64,000 bases of DNA, taken from positions 186,001 through 250,000 of the forward strand of contig JBAOIL010000005.1 of the NCBI GenBank assembly GCA_037044975.1. The letters are read 5' to 3'. Positions 9,399 through 17,616 of this stretch are shown here, piece by piece (the first letter of the stretch is position 1; every line of letters begins with the position of its first letter). Below the pieces are notes generated by a model that saw only the letters and a program-made list of their open reading frames with translations, searched no databases and was not told the DNA's origin. Made by a program: the position numbers and the translations under genes. This DNA comes from JADLHS01 sp020848635 (GTDB taxonomy: Bacteria; Verrucomicrobiota; Verrucomicrobiia; Limisphaerales; JADLHS01).

Positions 9399-10328
9399 TT
9401 AAAAAACCGCTGGCACCCCTTCATCCAGAATGCGGACTTTGTGAGTGAGGTCCTGTTCCTGGGCGAGTTGGCGCAACCAGCGGGGCGGCTCGTCCAGCGC
9501 CTCGAACGAGAGTTTGAACGTGCCGTAGTGCATCGGCACCAGCCAGTTTGCCTGCAGATCCTTGAAGGCTTTCATGGCCTCGTCCGGTCCCATGTGAACG
9601 CACCGAAACGTTTCCGGGTGGTACGCGCCGATCGGCAGCAGGGCCACCTCCGGGGCCAGCCGGTCGCCGATCTCCTTGAAGCCGTCGAAGTAGGCGCTGT
9701 CACCGGCGTGATAAATTCGCCGGCCTTGATGTTCCAGCACAAAGCCGCCGTAGCCGCGGTGGTGATCGTGCAACGTCCGTGCGCCCCAGTGTTTGCCCGG
9801 GGTCAGGGTTACCTGCCATTCGCGTTGCGAAAAACTTTCCCACCAGTCCAGCTCGATGACGCGGGCGAAACCGAGGTTGCGCGCGAGATCGCCGACGCCC
9901 CACGGCATTACGCCGATCTTGGGATGCGGCAGCCGGCGCAATGTCGGTTTGTGGAAGTGATCATAATGCGCGTGCGTCAGCAGGACCACGTCAATCGGGG
10001 GCAGATCCTCGATTTTCAGGCCGGCGTGCTTGAGGCGTTTGAGAAGAAAAAGCCAGTTTGCGAAGTTCGGGTCCACCAGCACGTTCAAGTCGGTGAATTG
10101 AATGAGAAACGACGCGTGCCCGATCCAGGTGATCGCGACCTGCCCCGGCTTGAGCTTGGGAAATACGGGTCGCTTGTGCTGGCCAATGCGCCGGGTGAGC
10201 AACGCCTTCCAGATCAGTTCGCGGAAAAACGTGCGCGGGTTGAAATGGCGCGCCGGGGTCAGCTCCTTGAACGACTTGGGCAGTCGCTTGCGCGGAGCGG
10301 GCGGGCGGTGGACCGATGGCTTGGTCAT
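9399..10328 (-). CDS. MBL-fold metallo-hydrolase, NAPE-PLD/UlaG-like
   Basis: 309 residues starting at ATG 10328. The metallo-beta-lactamase core is plain: WIGHASFLIQF near residue 68, the metal motif THAHYDHF (His119, His121, Asp123, His124), HAGDSAYFDGF with the bridging Asp, and MHYGTF with the last His. The N-terminal extension (RHFNPRTFFRELIWKALLTRR) and the GKHWGARTL segment match the subgroup related to N-acylphosphatidylethanolamine phospholipase D and UlaG-type lactonases, so a phosphodiesterase or lactonase on a lipid or sugar is likely; the substrate cannot be told. No signal peptide is seen, so it is probably cytoplasmic. It is divergent from the carbonic anhydrase gene, with 260 bases between. 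Confidence 0.85.
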   Translation of the reverse strand: MTKPSVHRPPAPRKRLPKSFKELTPARHFNPRTFFRELIWKALLTRRIGQHKRPVFPKLKPGQVAITWIGHASFLIQFTDLNVLVDPNFANWLFLLKRLKHAGLKIEDLPPIDVVLLTHAHYDHFHKPTLRRLPHPKIGVMPWGVGDLARNLGFARVIELDWWESFSQREWQVTLTPGKHWGARTLHDHHRGYGGFVLEHQGRRIYHAGDSAYFDGFKEIGDRLAPEVALLPIGAYHPETFRCVHMGPDEAMKAFKDLQANWLVPMHYGTFKLSFEALDEPPRWLRQLAQEQDLTHKVRILDEGVPAVF

Positions 10329-10389
10329 AGACCAGTGTCATTCTATTTGATGGCGCGGGCTGAATAAAACTTAAATCGTCCCGTCTCAT

Positions 10390-10552
10390 CAATCCGTTCG
10401 GACAACGGATGGCAACGGAGGCCGGTTATCATCACGCCGGCGCTCGTAAATGTGAGCATCCGGGCTGGGCCCGGCCATGGCTAGCGCCGGTAAGTTTTGG
10501 GTTAAACTGGGTTGGTTAGAACCCGCCCCGAAGAAATTCGGGGCGGTTTTTT
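10390..10552 (+). ncRNA. Candidate structured RNA or leader ending in an intrinsic terminator
   Basis: This divergent intergenic stretch carries several stems. ATCCGTT(CGGAC)AACGGAT lies at about 10391-10409. CCGGCGCT at about 10437 pairs with AGCGCCGG at about 10483, enclosing CCGGG(CTGGG)CCCGG. GGGTT(GGTTAG)AACCC at 10509-10524 is followed by the terminator at 10523-10552. GCCGG at about 10431 could instead pair with CCGGC at 10437, so mutually exclusive folds exist. No plus-strand gene lies upstream, so the terminator must end a small RNA or act as an attenuator for the carbonic anhydrase gene 36 bases further on. I do not recognise a known riboswitch or sRNA family. Confidence 0.4.
10523..10552 (+). 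terminator. Strong intrinsic terminator
   Basis: Perfect 10-bp stem CCGCCCCGAA / TTCGGGGCGG with a GAAA tetraloop, followed by six T and a further T-rich stretch. The T tract lies on the plus-strand side only, so it works rightward, just before the gamma-carbonic anhydrase start. Confidence 0.88.
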
Positions 10553-10588
10553 GTTTTTCAACCCGCGCCGAATAGGTACAACCAGCCC

Positions 10589-11143
10589 ATGGGTAAATTG
10601 GAAAAACAACTGGACACCTTCCTCGGGAAGAAACCAAGACTCGGCCGGGGCGTTTACCTCGCTCAAACCGCCGTCGTTTTTGGCGACGTGAAGATCGGCG
10701 ACCATTCGAGCATTTGGTACAACGTCGTTCTGCGCGGCGACATCAACCGCATCGTGGTTGGCCATCATACGAACATCCAGGACAATACGGTGCTGCATAT
10801 TTCGGACGACTACGCGTGCGTGGTCGGCAACTACGTGACCGTGGGCCACTCGGCGGTGGTGCATGCCTGCAAGGTCGGCGACGAGGTGCTCGTCGGCATG
10901 GGCGCGGTGATTCTGGACGGCGCGGTCATTGGCCGGCAATCCCTCATCGGTGCGAACGCGCTGGTGACCCAGGGAATGAAAATTCCGCCGGGCTCGATGG
11001 TGCTGGGGTCGCCGGCGAAAATCGTGCGCCCGCTCACCTCCCAGGAACGCGGCACGCTGAAATATTGGGCGGAGAAATATGTGGCCAATGCGGCCTATTG
11101 CCTCCAGCACAACATCAACGTGGGCGGGCCCATGCCCCTTTAA
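10589..11143 (+). CDS. Gamma-class carbonic anhydrase / YrdA-PaaY-like hexapeptide protein
   Basis: 184-residue left-handed beta-helix protein made of hexapeptide repeats (VKIGDHSSIWYNVVLRGD, VGHHTNIQDNTVLH, YVTVGHSAVVHACKVGD, AVIGRQSLIGANALV). The three histidines that bind zinc in this family are His70, His87 and His92, with the spacing of YrdA-type proteins. Family members form trimers and hydrate CO2 or are catalytically weak; this one lacks the N-terminal export signal of archaeal Cam, so it is cytoplasmic. A strong terminator stands 36 bases before its ATG, suggesting either a separate promoter in that gap or readthrough control. It is followed after 7 bases by the threonine aldolase, so both are probably co-transcribed. 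Confidence 0.87.
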   Translation: MGKLEKQLDTFLGKKPRLGRGVYLAQTAVVFGDVKIGDHSSIWYNVVLRGDINRIVVGHHTNIQDNTVLHISDDYACVVGNYVTVGHSAVVHACKVGDEVLVGMGAVILDGAVIGRQSLIGANALVTQGMKIPPGSMVLGSPAKIVRPLTSQERGTLKYWAEKYVANAAYCLQHNINVGGPMPL

Positions 11144-11150
11144 GCGACGC

Positions 11151-12215
11151 ATGAAACTCACCGATCCGCCGCGTCGCCAATTTGCCAGCGACAATTACTC
11201 GGGCATGTGTCCCGAAGCCTGGGCCGCGCTGGCCGAATCCAACCCGGGTCACGAAATCAGCTACGGCAACGACGCGTGGACCCAGAAGGCGTCCGACCTG
11301 ATTCGCGAGGTGTTCGAGACCCGCTGCGAAGTGTTTTTCGTCTTCAACGGCACGGCCGCGAACTCGCTTTCACTTGCGTCGCTCTGCCAGTCGTATCACA
11401 GCGTGCTTTGCCACGAGTTGGCGCATATCGAAACCGCCGAATGTGGCGCGCCGGAGTTCTTCGCGAACGGCAGCAAAGTCCTGCTGCTGCCCGGCGCGAA
11501 TGGGAAAATTGATGGCGCCGCCATTCAGCACGCGGTTAACAAGCGCACCGACATCCATTATCCGAAACCCCGTGCGCTCAGCCTCACCCAGGCCACCGAA
11601 GCCGGGACGGTGTATTCAGTTGATGAATTGAGAGCGGTTACCAAGGAGGCGCGCCACCACGGTCTGCGGGTCCACATGGACGGCGCGCGCTTCGCCAACG
11701 CGGTCGCCGCGCTCGACGTCGCGCCGGCGGAGATTACCTGGAAGGCGGGCGTGGACGTGCTGTGTTTCGGCGGCACGAAGAACGGCATTGCCATTGGCGA
11801 GGCGGTGGTGTTCTTCAATCTGGAAGCCGCGCGCGAGTTTGATTATCGCTGCAAACAGGGCGGGCAGCTTGCGTCCAAGATGCGCTTTCTCTCCGCGCCA
11901 TGGGTGGGCATGTTGCGCGATGGCGCCTGGCTGCGGCACGCGCACCATTCGAATGCCATGGCGAAGCGCCTGGCCGCCGGCATCAGGGATTTGCCGGGAA
12001 TTAAGATCGCCTACGCTGTGGACAGCAACGCCGTGTTCGCCCACATCCCCAAGCCCGCCGTGCAGGCGCTGCATGACCGCGGCTGGAAATTCTACACGCA
12101 CGTCGGTGGCGGGGAGGAGGCGCGACTCATGTGCAGTTGGGACACCACGGCGGAGGATGTGGATCAATTCGCGGCCGATCTGCGCGCGATCGTTACGCCG
12201 TTTGTACCCCCGTAA
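11151..12215 (+). CDS. ltaE: L-threonine aldolase (low specificity)
   Basis: PLP enzyme that cleaves L-threonine or L-allo-threonine to glycine and acetaldehyde. 354 residues from the ATG at 11151 (MKLTDPPRRQFASDNYSGM), chosen because the family begins with a short FxSDN motif and because it lies 7 bases after the carbonic anhydrase stop; an in-frame upstream start would overlap that gene. Key features are VFFVFNGTAANSL, HMDGARFANA with Asp177 contacting the PLP nitrogen, and FGGTKNG with the Schiff-base Lys210. The length is typical of the family. With serA 10 kb away it fits glycine/serine metabolism, though they are not in one operon. Confidence 0.9.
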   Translation: MKLTDPPRRQFASDNYSGMCPEAWAALAESNPGHEISYGNDAWTQKASDLIREVFETRCEVFFVFNGTAANSLSLASLCQSYHSVLCHELAHIETAECGAPEFFANGSKVLLLPGANGKIDGAAIQHAVNKRTDIHYPKPRALSLTQATEAGTVYSVDELRAVTKEARHHGLRVHMDGARFANAVAALDVAPAEITWKAGVDVLCFGGTKNGIAIGEAVVFFNLEAAREFDYRCKQGGQLASKMRFLSAPWVGMLRDGAWLRHAHHSNAMAKRLAAGIRDLPGIKIAYAVDSNAVFAHIPKPAVQALHDRGWKFYTHVGGGEEARLMCSWDTTAEDVDQFAADLRAIVTPFVPP

Positions 12216-12284
12216 GGATATTGAACATCCCGCTATGAGTAACCGTGTCAAAAGAAAAGCGCGACCCCTTTCAGCAGCTACCTC

Positions 12285-13085
12285 CTACGCAGTGAACTCG
12301 AAACTTGGCGCACCGGAGCGATCGGCTTCATCCAGCCTAAGCTCCCATGAGGTCAGCTTGAAGAACTGAAGAAAGGCCTTCGCCTCGTGGAGCAATGGTC
12401 GATCTTGGAGGGCGACCGCAATCTGCCCGAGCAAGAGGTGCGCTCGCGGATCCTCGGCGCTGACGTGGGCAATGGTCTCAAGGACCACTTCCCGGGCGGC
12501 TTCGAGCTCGCCCGCCCGCGCGGATGCCTGCGCGTGGCTCAGATATAGATCCAACCGTGCAAGCTCGGTCGCCTTGAAGATGCACCAGCAATTGATGGCG
12601 GCATCGGCTGTCGTGATTGACCTGCAGCCAATGGCGGTGACGTGGTGGCACCGGGGACAACGGTCCAACGCGAAATGTTCAATCCCCATCCCGCTCAGGT
12701 CCCGGAGCATTCCGACAAGTTCGAGAGGACTGGACGAGAGGTAATTCACGGCCGGACCATGAGCGAGAAGGGTCCGAACGTAGTCGGTGGCGCGAAAGGG
12801 AGTGCTGAAGATTGGGAGACACGGGGATTTCCGGTCGGGCAGCGTCATCGTCACCACGCCCTGCTGACTGGCAGCAAGGAGTCCCACGAACAGTGGGCTG
12901 TGCTCTTGTGGTCGCCGCGGAGGCTCGCGGAGCGAACGCTGGATTACCTCACATTGCGCGTCGAAGGCCTGACTGGCTTCTCGTGCTCCGAGATCCGATG
13001 GCAATCCCCGGTTAGGCGTTCTGCGGATTGCGGCGTACTCGGGCAGTTCGTCGCGCGAACGTCTGTGTTTTAGCCAGTTTAACAT
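12285..13085 (-). CDS. SseB N-terminal domain-like protein
   Basis: 266 residues from ATG 13085. The segment SPLFVGLLAASQQGVVTMTL...PCLPIFSTPFRATDYV (residues about 63-105) resembles the SseB N-terminal domain, a small beta-rich fold of unclear function. A CPRCHH motif near residue 144 could bind metal. The last 90 residues (LYLSHAQASARAGELEAAREVVLETIAHV, DPRAHLLLGQIAVALQDRP) look like two TPR-type helical repeats. There is no signal peptide. It is convergent with ltaE (69 bases between stops) and has no obvious partner. The function is unknown, and the SseB assignment rests on pattern similarity only. Confidence 0.55.
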   Translation of the reverse strand: MLNWLKHRRSRDELPEYAAIRRTPNRGLPSDLGAREASQAFDAQCEVIQRSLREPPRRPQEHSPLFVGLLAASQQGVVTMTLPDRKSPCLPIFSTPFRATDYVRTLLAHGPAVNYLSSSPLELVGMLRDLSGMGIEHFALDRCPRCHHVTAIGCRSITTADAAINCWCIFKATELARLDLYLSHAQASARAGELEAAREVVLETIAHVSAEDPRAHLLLGQIAVALQDRPLLHEAKAFLQFFKLTSWELRLDEADRSGAPSFEFTA

Positions 13086-13506
13086 ACGTCGCTATCTCCG
13101 ATCGTTTCGGAAGGAGGCTAGGATCTGTCCAACAAGTGATCAAACAGACTCGGATATCCTGCCGTTTGGGAAGATATCCGAACGGTAACATCAGCCTTTG
13201 GAGGATGGGGGTCATGGGCGGCTGATCCATGAGCCGACTCTAGGCCGAGCCCGGCAGTTGGTCAAGCTGCGGCGCGGGAGCAATGCAGCGCGAACAAATC
13301 TCACTCCGAGCAGCGCGAGCTAATTTCTCTTTCCAGGGCACCGGAATTTCAAGGCGCGGTGCAATCAGCAACCGCGAACGAATTCACCTGGCGACTTGAG
13401 TTGCGAACAAAATGGGGCTGCGAATTGTCTGCGCAGTTGAATTGGGCGAGGAATTGCAGGACTCATCAATTCCAAGCCAATTGCTTTCCGGACGCATTCC
13501 TTTCGC
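13086..13506. other. Intergenic region with one inverted repeat
   Basis: 421 bases between the start of the SseB-like gene and the end of the beta-helix/pseudopilin frame. I see no credible gene. The only clear structure is the inverted repeat at 13151-13180. Confidence 0.5.
13151..13180. repeat. Inverted repeat, possible operator or hairpin
   Basis: CGGATATC at 13151-13158 is repeated inverted as GATATCCG at 13173-13180 with a 14-base spacer. It lies 66-95 bases upstream of the SseB-like start, a position suitable for a regulator site. No flanking T tract, so not an intrinsic terminator. Confidence 0.45.
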
Positions 13507-14289
13507 TCACTGCTCCACGACCGCCCGATAGAACATCGCCTTCTGGCTCAAATCCCCGTCGTCCACCTGTTTGACGCCCGCAGCCCCCATCCAACCAGAC
13601 CAGCAATCCTCCCAGTTCCTCAAGTCGCTGCTTTTCTGGACGTGAACCCATTTGTTCGGTGCTCCGGTGATGCTCAATCGCCAACAGTCAGGCATACGTT
13701 GCGGGGCACAGGTAAACTGGGGCGGCTTGAACGAGTTGAACTCGTAAGCCCCCATGTCCCACGCCACCGTGCCGTCGAAGTTGCCGTCAATGAAACGGGT
13801 GTTGCCGAGCATGTCGGTGGGGTCGGTGATATGGCCCACGACTACCCAATCAAAATCCCATATCTCCGGCACATATCTCCACACTTTCATCGGGAAACCC
13901 ATGAGATTCGTTCCCGCATCAATGCATGGAGATTCCTCTCGCAAGCGGAAATCATCGGCAGCCATGTCCATGAAAAGAGGATGCCCAGTGATATTTCCAA
14001 CGCCGTTGGTCGGAAGTGGACTCGTGCAGGAGAAGTTGTTGGCTTGATAAATACCGTACGAGAAACTGGTTCTGTAGGTCGTTTTAAGAGCAAGCGTGCG
14101 CCCGTCCTTCCACTTCTTGATTTCGGAATGTCCGTCGGCAAAACTGAATCCGCAGCCGCCACCATGATAAGTAGACGGGCCATCCTGCCAGAGGGATTGC
14201 GCCATAGCCACGGCATACGCCGCATCGTTTACACTATCCGGATTCTCATCAATAAACACCCATAGGTTCGATGGTTGGGGTCTAATCAT
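13507..14289 (-). CDS. C-terminal part of pseudopilin run into a beta-helix protein end
   Basis: The frame begins with the end of a pseudopilin (PSNLWVFIDENPDSVND, then GCGFSFADGHSEIKKW, the H/DG tail of verrucomicrobial and planctomycete pseudopilins) near residues 7-60. Without a stop it changes character to a beta-helix C-terminus: PLPTNGVGNITGHPLFMDMA, DDFRLREESPCIDAGTN, GNTRFIDGNFDGTVAWDMGA and a final NKWVHVQKSSDLRNWED...FYRAVVEQ. These are normally two different secreted proteins. The ATG at 14289 is probably not the true start: the sequence between 14287 and 14334 continues the pseudopilin in a third frame (WLINLATVEDLRKIVGYD), so two single-base breaks separate it from the N-terminal part at 14814. 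The gene is chimeric as written. Confidence 0.65.
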   Translation of the reverse strand: MIRPQPSNLWVFIDENPDSVNDAAYAVAMAQSLWQDGPSTYHGGGCGFSFADGHSEIKKWKDGRTLALKTTYRTSFSYGIYQANNFSCTSPLPTNGVGNITGHPLFMDMAADDFRLREESPCIDAGTNLMGFPMKVWRYVPEIWDFDWVVVGHITDPTDMLGNTRFIDGNFDGTVAWDMGAYEFNSFKPPQFTCAPQRMPDCWRLSITGAPNKWVHVQKSSDLRNWEDCWSGWMGAAGVKQVDDGDLSQKAMFYRAVVEQ

Positions 14290-14331
14290 ATCCGACGATC
14301 TTCCGAAGATCCTCCACGGTGGCGAGGTTGA

Positions 14332-14814
14332 TCAGCCATCACCCCATGTCCGGAACATCTGGCTCATGGAAATGCTGCGCACCCGGGGTTGCCCTGTCAG
14401 GCCAAGACTCATACTCCGGTCGGCTGGACACTTATAGACTCCAACGCTCTTAAGATAAGGCCCTAACAAGGCGGGTCTGGGCGGAACTGAATTTAGATCG
14501 CCGATCAACAAGTAAGTGGTGTTGGTATTATCCGCGCCACCACTATAATTCAACCCGCCGGGTACCCAGTCGAAGGCGTTGGCCAGTTTGGTTTCGTGGT
14601 CATCGGCATACATCATCCACGCAATACCGATTTGCCGGCCGTTACTCATGCAGGAAATGGCTTGGGCCCGAATCTTGGCCTTGGAGAGCGCCGGCAACAA
14701 CATGGCAGCGAGGATCGCGATAATGGCAATGACGACCAGAAGTTCGATCAGGGTAAAAGCGTGCCAGAAAGGGCAAGACCGACCTTCCGATAGGTCAGGT
14801 TCTCTTGTTTTCAT
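14332..14814 (-). CDS. Type II pseudopilin, N-terminal part
   Basis: Prepilin-like protein with a 19-residue basic leader, then FTLIELLVVIAIIAILAAML (residues 20-39), the N-methylation/cleavage motif and hydrophobic helix of type II secretion or type IV pseudopilins. It is followed by LPALSKAKIRAQAISCMSNGRQIGIAWMMYADDH, a hallmark of the large pseudopilin family of Verrucomicrobiota, Lentisphaerae and Planctomycetes. CPADRSMSLG marks the extracytoplasmic domain. The frame stops after FRTWGDG at 14332; the true product continues leftward after frame correction into the next listed frame. These proteins are processed by PilD and exposed in the periplasm or on the surface; the function of the individual copies is unknown. 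Confidence 0.85.
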   Translation of the reverse strand: MKTREPDLSEGRSCPFWHAFTLIELLVVIAIIAILAAMLLPALSKAKIRAQAISCMSNGRQIGIAWMMYADDHETKLANAFDWVPGGLNYSGGADNTNTTYLLIGDLNSVPPRPALLGPYLKSVGVYKCPADRSMSLGLTGQPRVRSISMSQMFRTWGDG

Positions 14815-15181
14815 ACGGGGTCTGATTAACTTGGCTTTTTGTGTGATTTCAAAGGCACATTACGCCTCCGGAACACAAAGCGTCAACTGCTGTTTGCCCG
14901 TTGGGAGGCGCAGGCGTTTCACCGTCCCAAAATCAACTCCGGATTCGCCCCCGATCAGCATTTTTCCTGTTCCGCTCCGGCGGGCTTGGTTAGCTTGTAT
15001 TCAATGGCAATGAAAACCCGCATGGAATGCCTGCCGCCTCATGCCCCGGCGCTTGAGTTTTCCATTCGCCGACGCCAGGATTCGGAAAGGCGGTTTGGGC
15101 GCCAAACTCAGTTGCCAACCTCCCTTCGAAGGCATGCTCTGCCCCCCCCAATTACGACCTGAGCCTCCGCTGTCACCACCT
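14815..15181. other. Divergent intergenic region, no gene seen
   Basis: 367 bases between the pseudopilin start (leftward) and the SDR start (rightward). It must hold both promoters, but I cannot support individual boxes. An in-frame extension upstream of the SDR exists but does not resemble the family. Confidence 0.5.
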
Positions 15182-15949
15182 ATGAGCGCCAGCATCAGTC
15201 TGCAAGGCAAGGTCGCCCTCGTCACCGGCGGCGGTCGGGGCATCGGCAAGGCCATCACCCAGCGGTTGGCGGCAGCCGGCGCCGATGTGGTCATTGCAAG
15301 CCGCAAGCTGGAAAATCTCGAGGCTACCGTTCGCGAATTCGCTGCCCTGCCGGGCAGGATCATTCCCATCGCGTGTCATGTGGGCCGCAAGGATCAGCTG
15401 GAGCATCTAGTGAAAGAAACGGAAGCCCGCCTCGGTCCGGTGGATATTCTCGTCAACAACAGCGCGACGAACATCGGCCAGGGTCCCGCACTGGAAACCG
15501 ACGACGACATGCTGGACAAGATGATTGAAATCAACATCAAGTCGGCCTTCCGCCTAGTCCGGCTGATTGTGCCGTCCATGATCGAACGCCAGCGGGGCGG
15601 GACGATCATTAACATCGCGTCCGTTGCCGGGCTGCGGCCCCAGCCGGGCGGGCTGCTCTACAGTTTCACCAAGGCGGGTCTGCTGATGCTGACCCGCTCC
15701 TGGGCGCAGGAATTCGGCACATACAACATCCGGGTCAATGCCATCGCGCCCGGACTGATCCAGACCGACTTCAGCGAATTCCTCTGGAAGAGCGATGCGC
15801 GTCGCGGCCAATTCGAGCACGCCGCGCCGCTGGGCCGGATCGGCCAGGCGGAGGAAGTGGCCGGGCTGGCGCTTTATCTGGCTTCCGACGATGCCGCCTT
15901 CGTGACCGGCCAGGTGATGGCGGTGGATGGCGGATTCACCGCGATGTAA
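15182..15949 (+). CDS. SDR-family NAD(P)-dependent oxidoreductase
   Basis: Classical short-chain dehydrogenase/reductase of 255 residues. From the ATG at 15182: nucleotide-binding TGGGRGIGKA at residues 16-25, VNNSA in place of the usual NNAG, catalytic Ser in INIASVAG, and the YSFTKAG dyad (Tyr and Lys four apart), then NAIAPGLIQTDF. The end DAAFVTGQVMAVDGGFTAM is typical. The start was chosen because LQGKVALVTGGG normally lies within 10 residues of the N-terminus; a longer upstream frame has no family resemblance. It resembles 3-oxoacyl-ACP reductase or glucose/gluconate dehydrogenases, but the substrate cannot be assigned. Next gene follows after 21 bases on the same strand. Confidence 0.88.
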   Translation: MSASISLQGKVALVTGGGRGIGKAITQRLAAAGADVVIASRKLENLEATVREFAALPGRIIPIACHVGRKDQLEHLVKETEARLGPVDILVNNSATNIGQGPALETDDDMLDKMIEINIKSAFRLVRLIVPSMIERQRGGTIINIASVAGLRPQPGGLLYSFTKAGLLMLTRSWAQEFGTYNIRVNAIAPGLIQTDFSEFLWKSDARRGQFEHAAPLGRIGQAEEVAGLALYLASDDAAFVTGQVMAVDGGFTAM

Positions 15950-15970
15950 ACACCCCTTCAAGATCCTTGC

Positions 15971-17566
15971 ATGACCGAAACAAATCAAACCGACGGCAGC
16001 ACCCCCACGCCGCAAGAGATTCCGCAGCGTAAGCCAATCCGCTGGTGGCTGGCGCTTGTCCTCTTGGCGTTGGCTATTGTGGTCACGCTGGGGATTCGCC
16101 TGTGGCCGAAAATTTCCTTTCAGCAGAAGAATATTTACACGGCGCAGGTGGTAATAATATCGCTCTTTCTGGAACTGCTTTGGGTGCTGTTTCTATCACG
16201 GCTCAAATGGAGCGTTCGCCTGTTAGTCTTTGGTAGTGTGGTTGGCGTGATCGCGCTTACCGCCGGACTTTTCCGCATCCACGGCGTCACCGGCGATCTG
16301 CTGCCCATCTTGGAATGGCGGTGGAAGCAGCCGGACACGATGGCAATGCCCATGGGCCAGCCGACACCATCCGCGCGCGGCACGAAGCCCATCATCCAAA
16401 CCACGAATGATTTTCCACAGTTCCTCGGCCCGCACCGGAACGCCCAAGTGGAAGGCCCGACGCTGGCGCGCGACTGGCAGGCGCAGCCGCCGCAGAAGCT
16501 GTGGTCGCATCCCGTCGGCGCCGGTTGGTCTGGGTTAGCCGTCCTCGACCACTACGCCGTCACCCAAGAACAGCGCGGCGATGAGGAAATGGTCGTTTCC
16601 TACGATTTGCTCACCGGCAAGGTGCTGTGGTCGCACGCCGACCCTGCGCACTACAACACCATAATCGCCGGGGAAGGGCCGCGCGCGACGCCGACCATCG
16701 TGAGCAACCGGGTTTACACTTTGGGCGCGACGGGTATTTTGAACTGCCTGGATTTGGAAACCGGAGCACGGATCTGGTCCAAAGACATCATCAAAGACAA
16801 CCAGGCGAAGGTGAACGGCTGGGGCATGGCCGGCTCGCCTTTGGTCGTTGATCAAAAAGTCATCGTCAATGCGGGCGGGCCGAACGACCATTCCTTGGTG
16901 GCGTACGACGCCGCGACTGGCAATTTCGTGTGGGGCGGCGGAAATACCGGGGCCGATTACAGCTCACCCTTGCTGGTGACCCTGGCGGCCGTTCGCCAGA
17001 TCTTGATCTTCGCCGGACGAGTTTCGGCCCACGATGTTGATTCGGGCAAAGTCTTGTGGGATTACCCCTGGCCCGGCGGTCATCCACATATTGCGATCCC
17101 GGTCCTTCTCCCCGGCGACCGCGTCCTCATAAGTAGTGGTTACGGGACTGGTAGCGAGTTGCTGCAAATCAAGAAAGCCGTGGACGGCAAATGGTCCTCC
17201 ACCCGGATCTGGAAATCCATCCGCCTGAAAGCCAAGTTCACCAACGTGGTTTATCGGGACGGGTTTATTTACGGCCTGGATGACGGCATCCTCGTCTGCC
17301 TCGACGCCGCGGATGGCTCGCTGAAGTGGAAGGAGGGACGGTACGGCCATGGGCAGGTGATCCTGTCGGGTCCGTTGTTGCTGGTGATGGACGAAGGCGG
17401 CGACGTCGTGCTCGTGGAACCGGTGCCGTTGGAACATCGCGAACTCACGCGCTTCACCGCCTTGCCCGGCAAGACGTGGAACCCACCGGCGCTGGCGGGC
17501 ACCTACCTCGTGGTGCGCAATGACAAGGAAGCGGCGTGCTACCGGCTTCCCGTCGCCGCACCATGA
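15971..17566 (+). CDS. Membrane-anchored PQQ-like beta-propeller protein
   Basis: 531 residues. Three hydrophobic segments at about residues 26-43, 56-75 and 80-100 anchor the protein. The rest forms a PQQ-like propeller in the periplasm, beginning with NDFPQFLGPHRNAQVEGPTL and carrying repeats such as VVSYDLLTGKVLWSH, LNCLDLETGARIWSKD and LVAYDAATGNFVWGG. Such proteins resemble quinoprotein dehydrogenases or BamB, but this verrucomicrobial/planctomycete type is usually an uncharacterised scaffold. I cannot see enough to claim a PQQ cofactor or catalytic Asp. It is probably in one transcript with the SDR gene. A second protein of this kind is encoded at 27744-29057 and a broken one at 1430-2771. 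Confidence 0.82.
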   Translation: MTETNQTDGSTPTPQEIPQRKPIRWWLALVLLALAIVVTLGIRLWPKISFQQKNIYTAQVVIISLFLELLWVLFLSRLKWSVRLLVFGSVVGVIALTAGLFRIHGVTGDLLPILEWRWKQPDTMAMPMGQPTPSARGTKPIIQTTNDFPQFLGPHRNAQVEGPTLARDWQAQPPQKLWSHPVGAGWSGLAVLDHYAVTQEQRGDEEMVVSYDLLTGKVLWSHADPAHYNTIIAGEGPRATPTIVSNRVYTLGATGILNCLDLETGARIWSKDIIKDNQAKVNGWGMAGSPLVVDQKVIVNAGGPNDHSLVAYDAATGNFVWGGGNTGADYSSPLLVTLAAVRQILIFAGRVSAHDVDSGKVLWDYPWPGGHPHIAIPVLLPGDRVLISSGYGTGSELLQIKKAVDGKWSSTRIWKSIRLKAKFTNVVYRDGFIYGLDDGILVCLDAADGSLKWKEGRYGHGQVILSGPLLLVMDEGGDVVLVEPVPLEHRELTRFTALPGKTWNPPALAGTYLVVRNDKEAACYRLPVAAP

Positions 17567-17616
17567 CGGAACAAGGGCAATCTGCGCATGACTCGCCGGC
17601 GCTTCGGACTGCGAGC

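Noticed and set aside
10430..10525. Possible tRNA in the structured region
   Set aside because: No T-loop GTTC consensus, no cloverleaf arms and no acceptor stem could be fitted.
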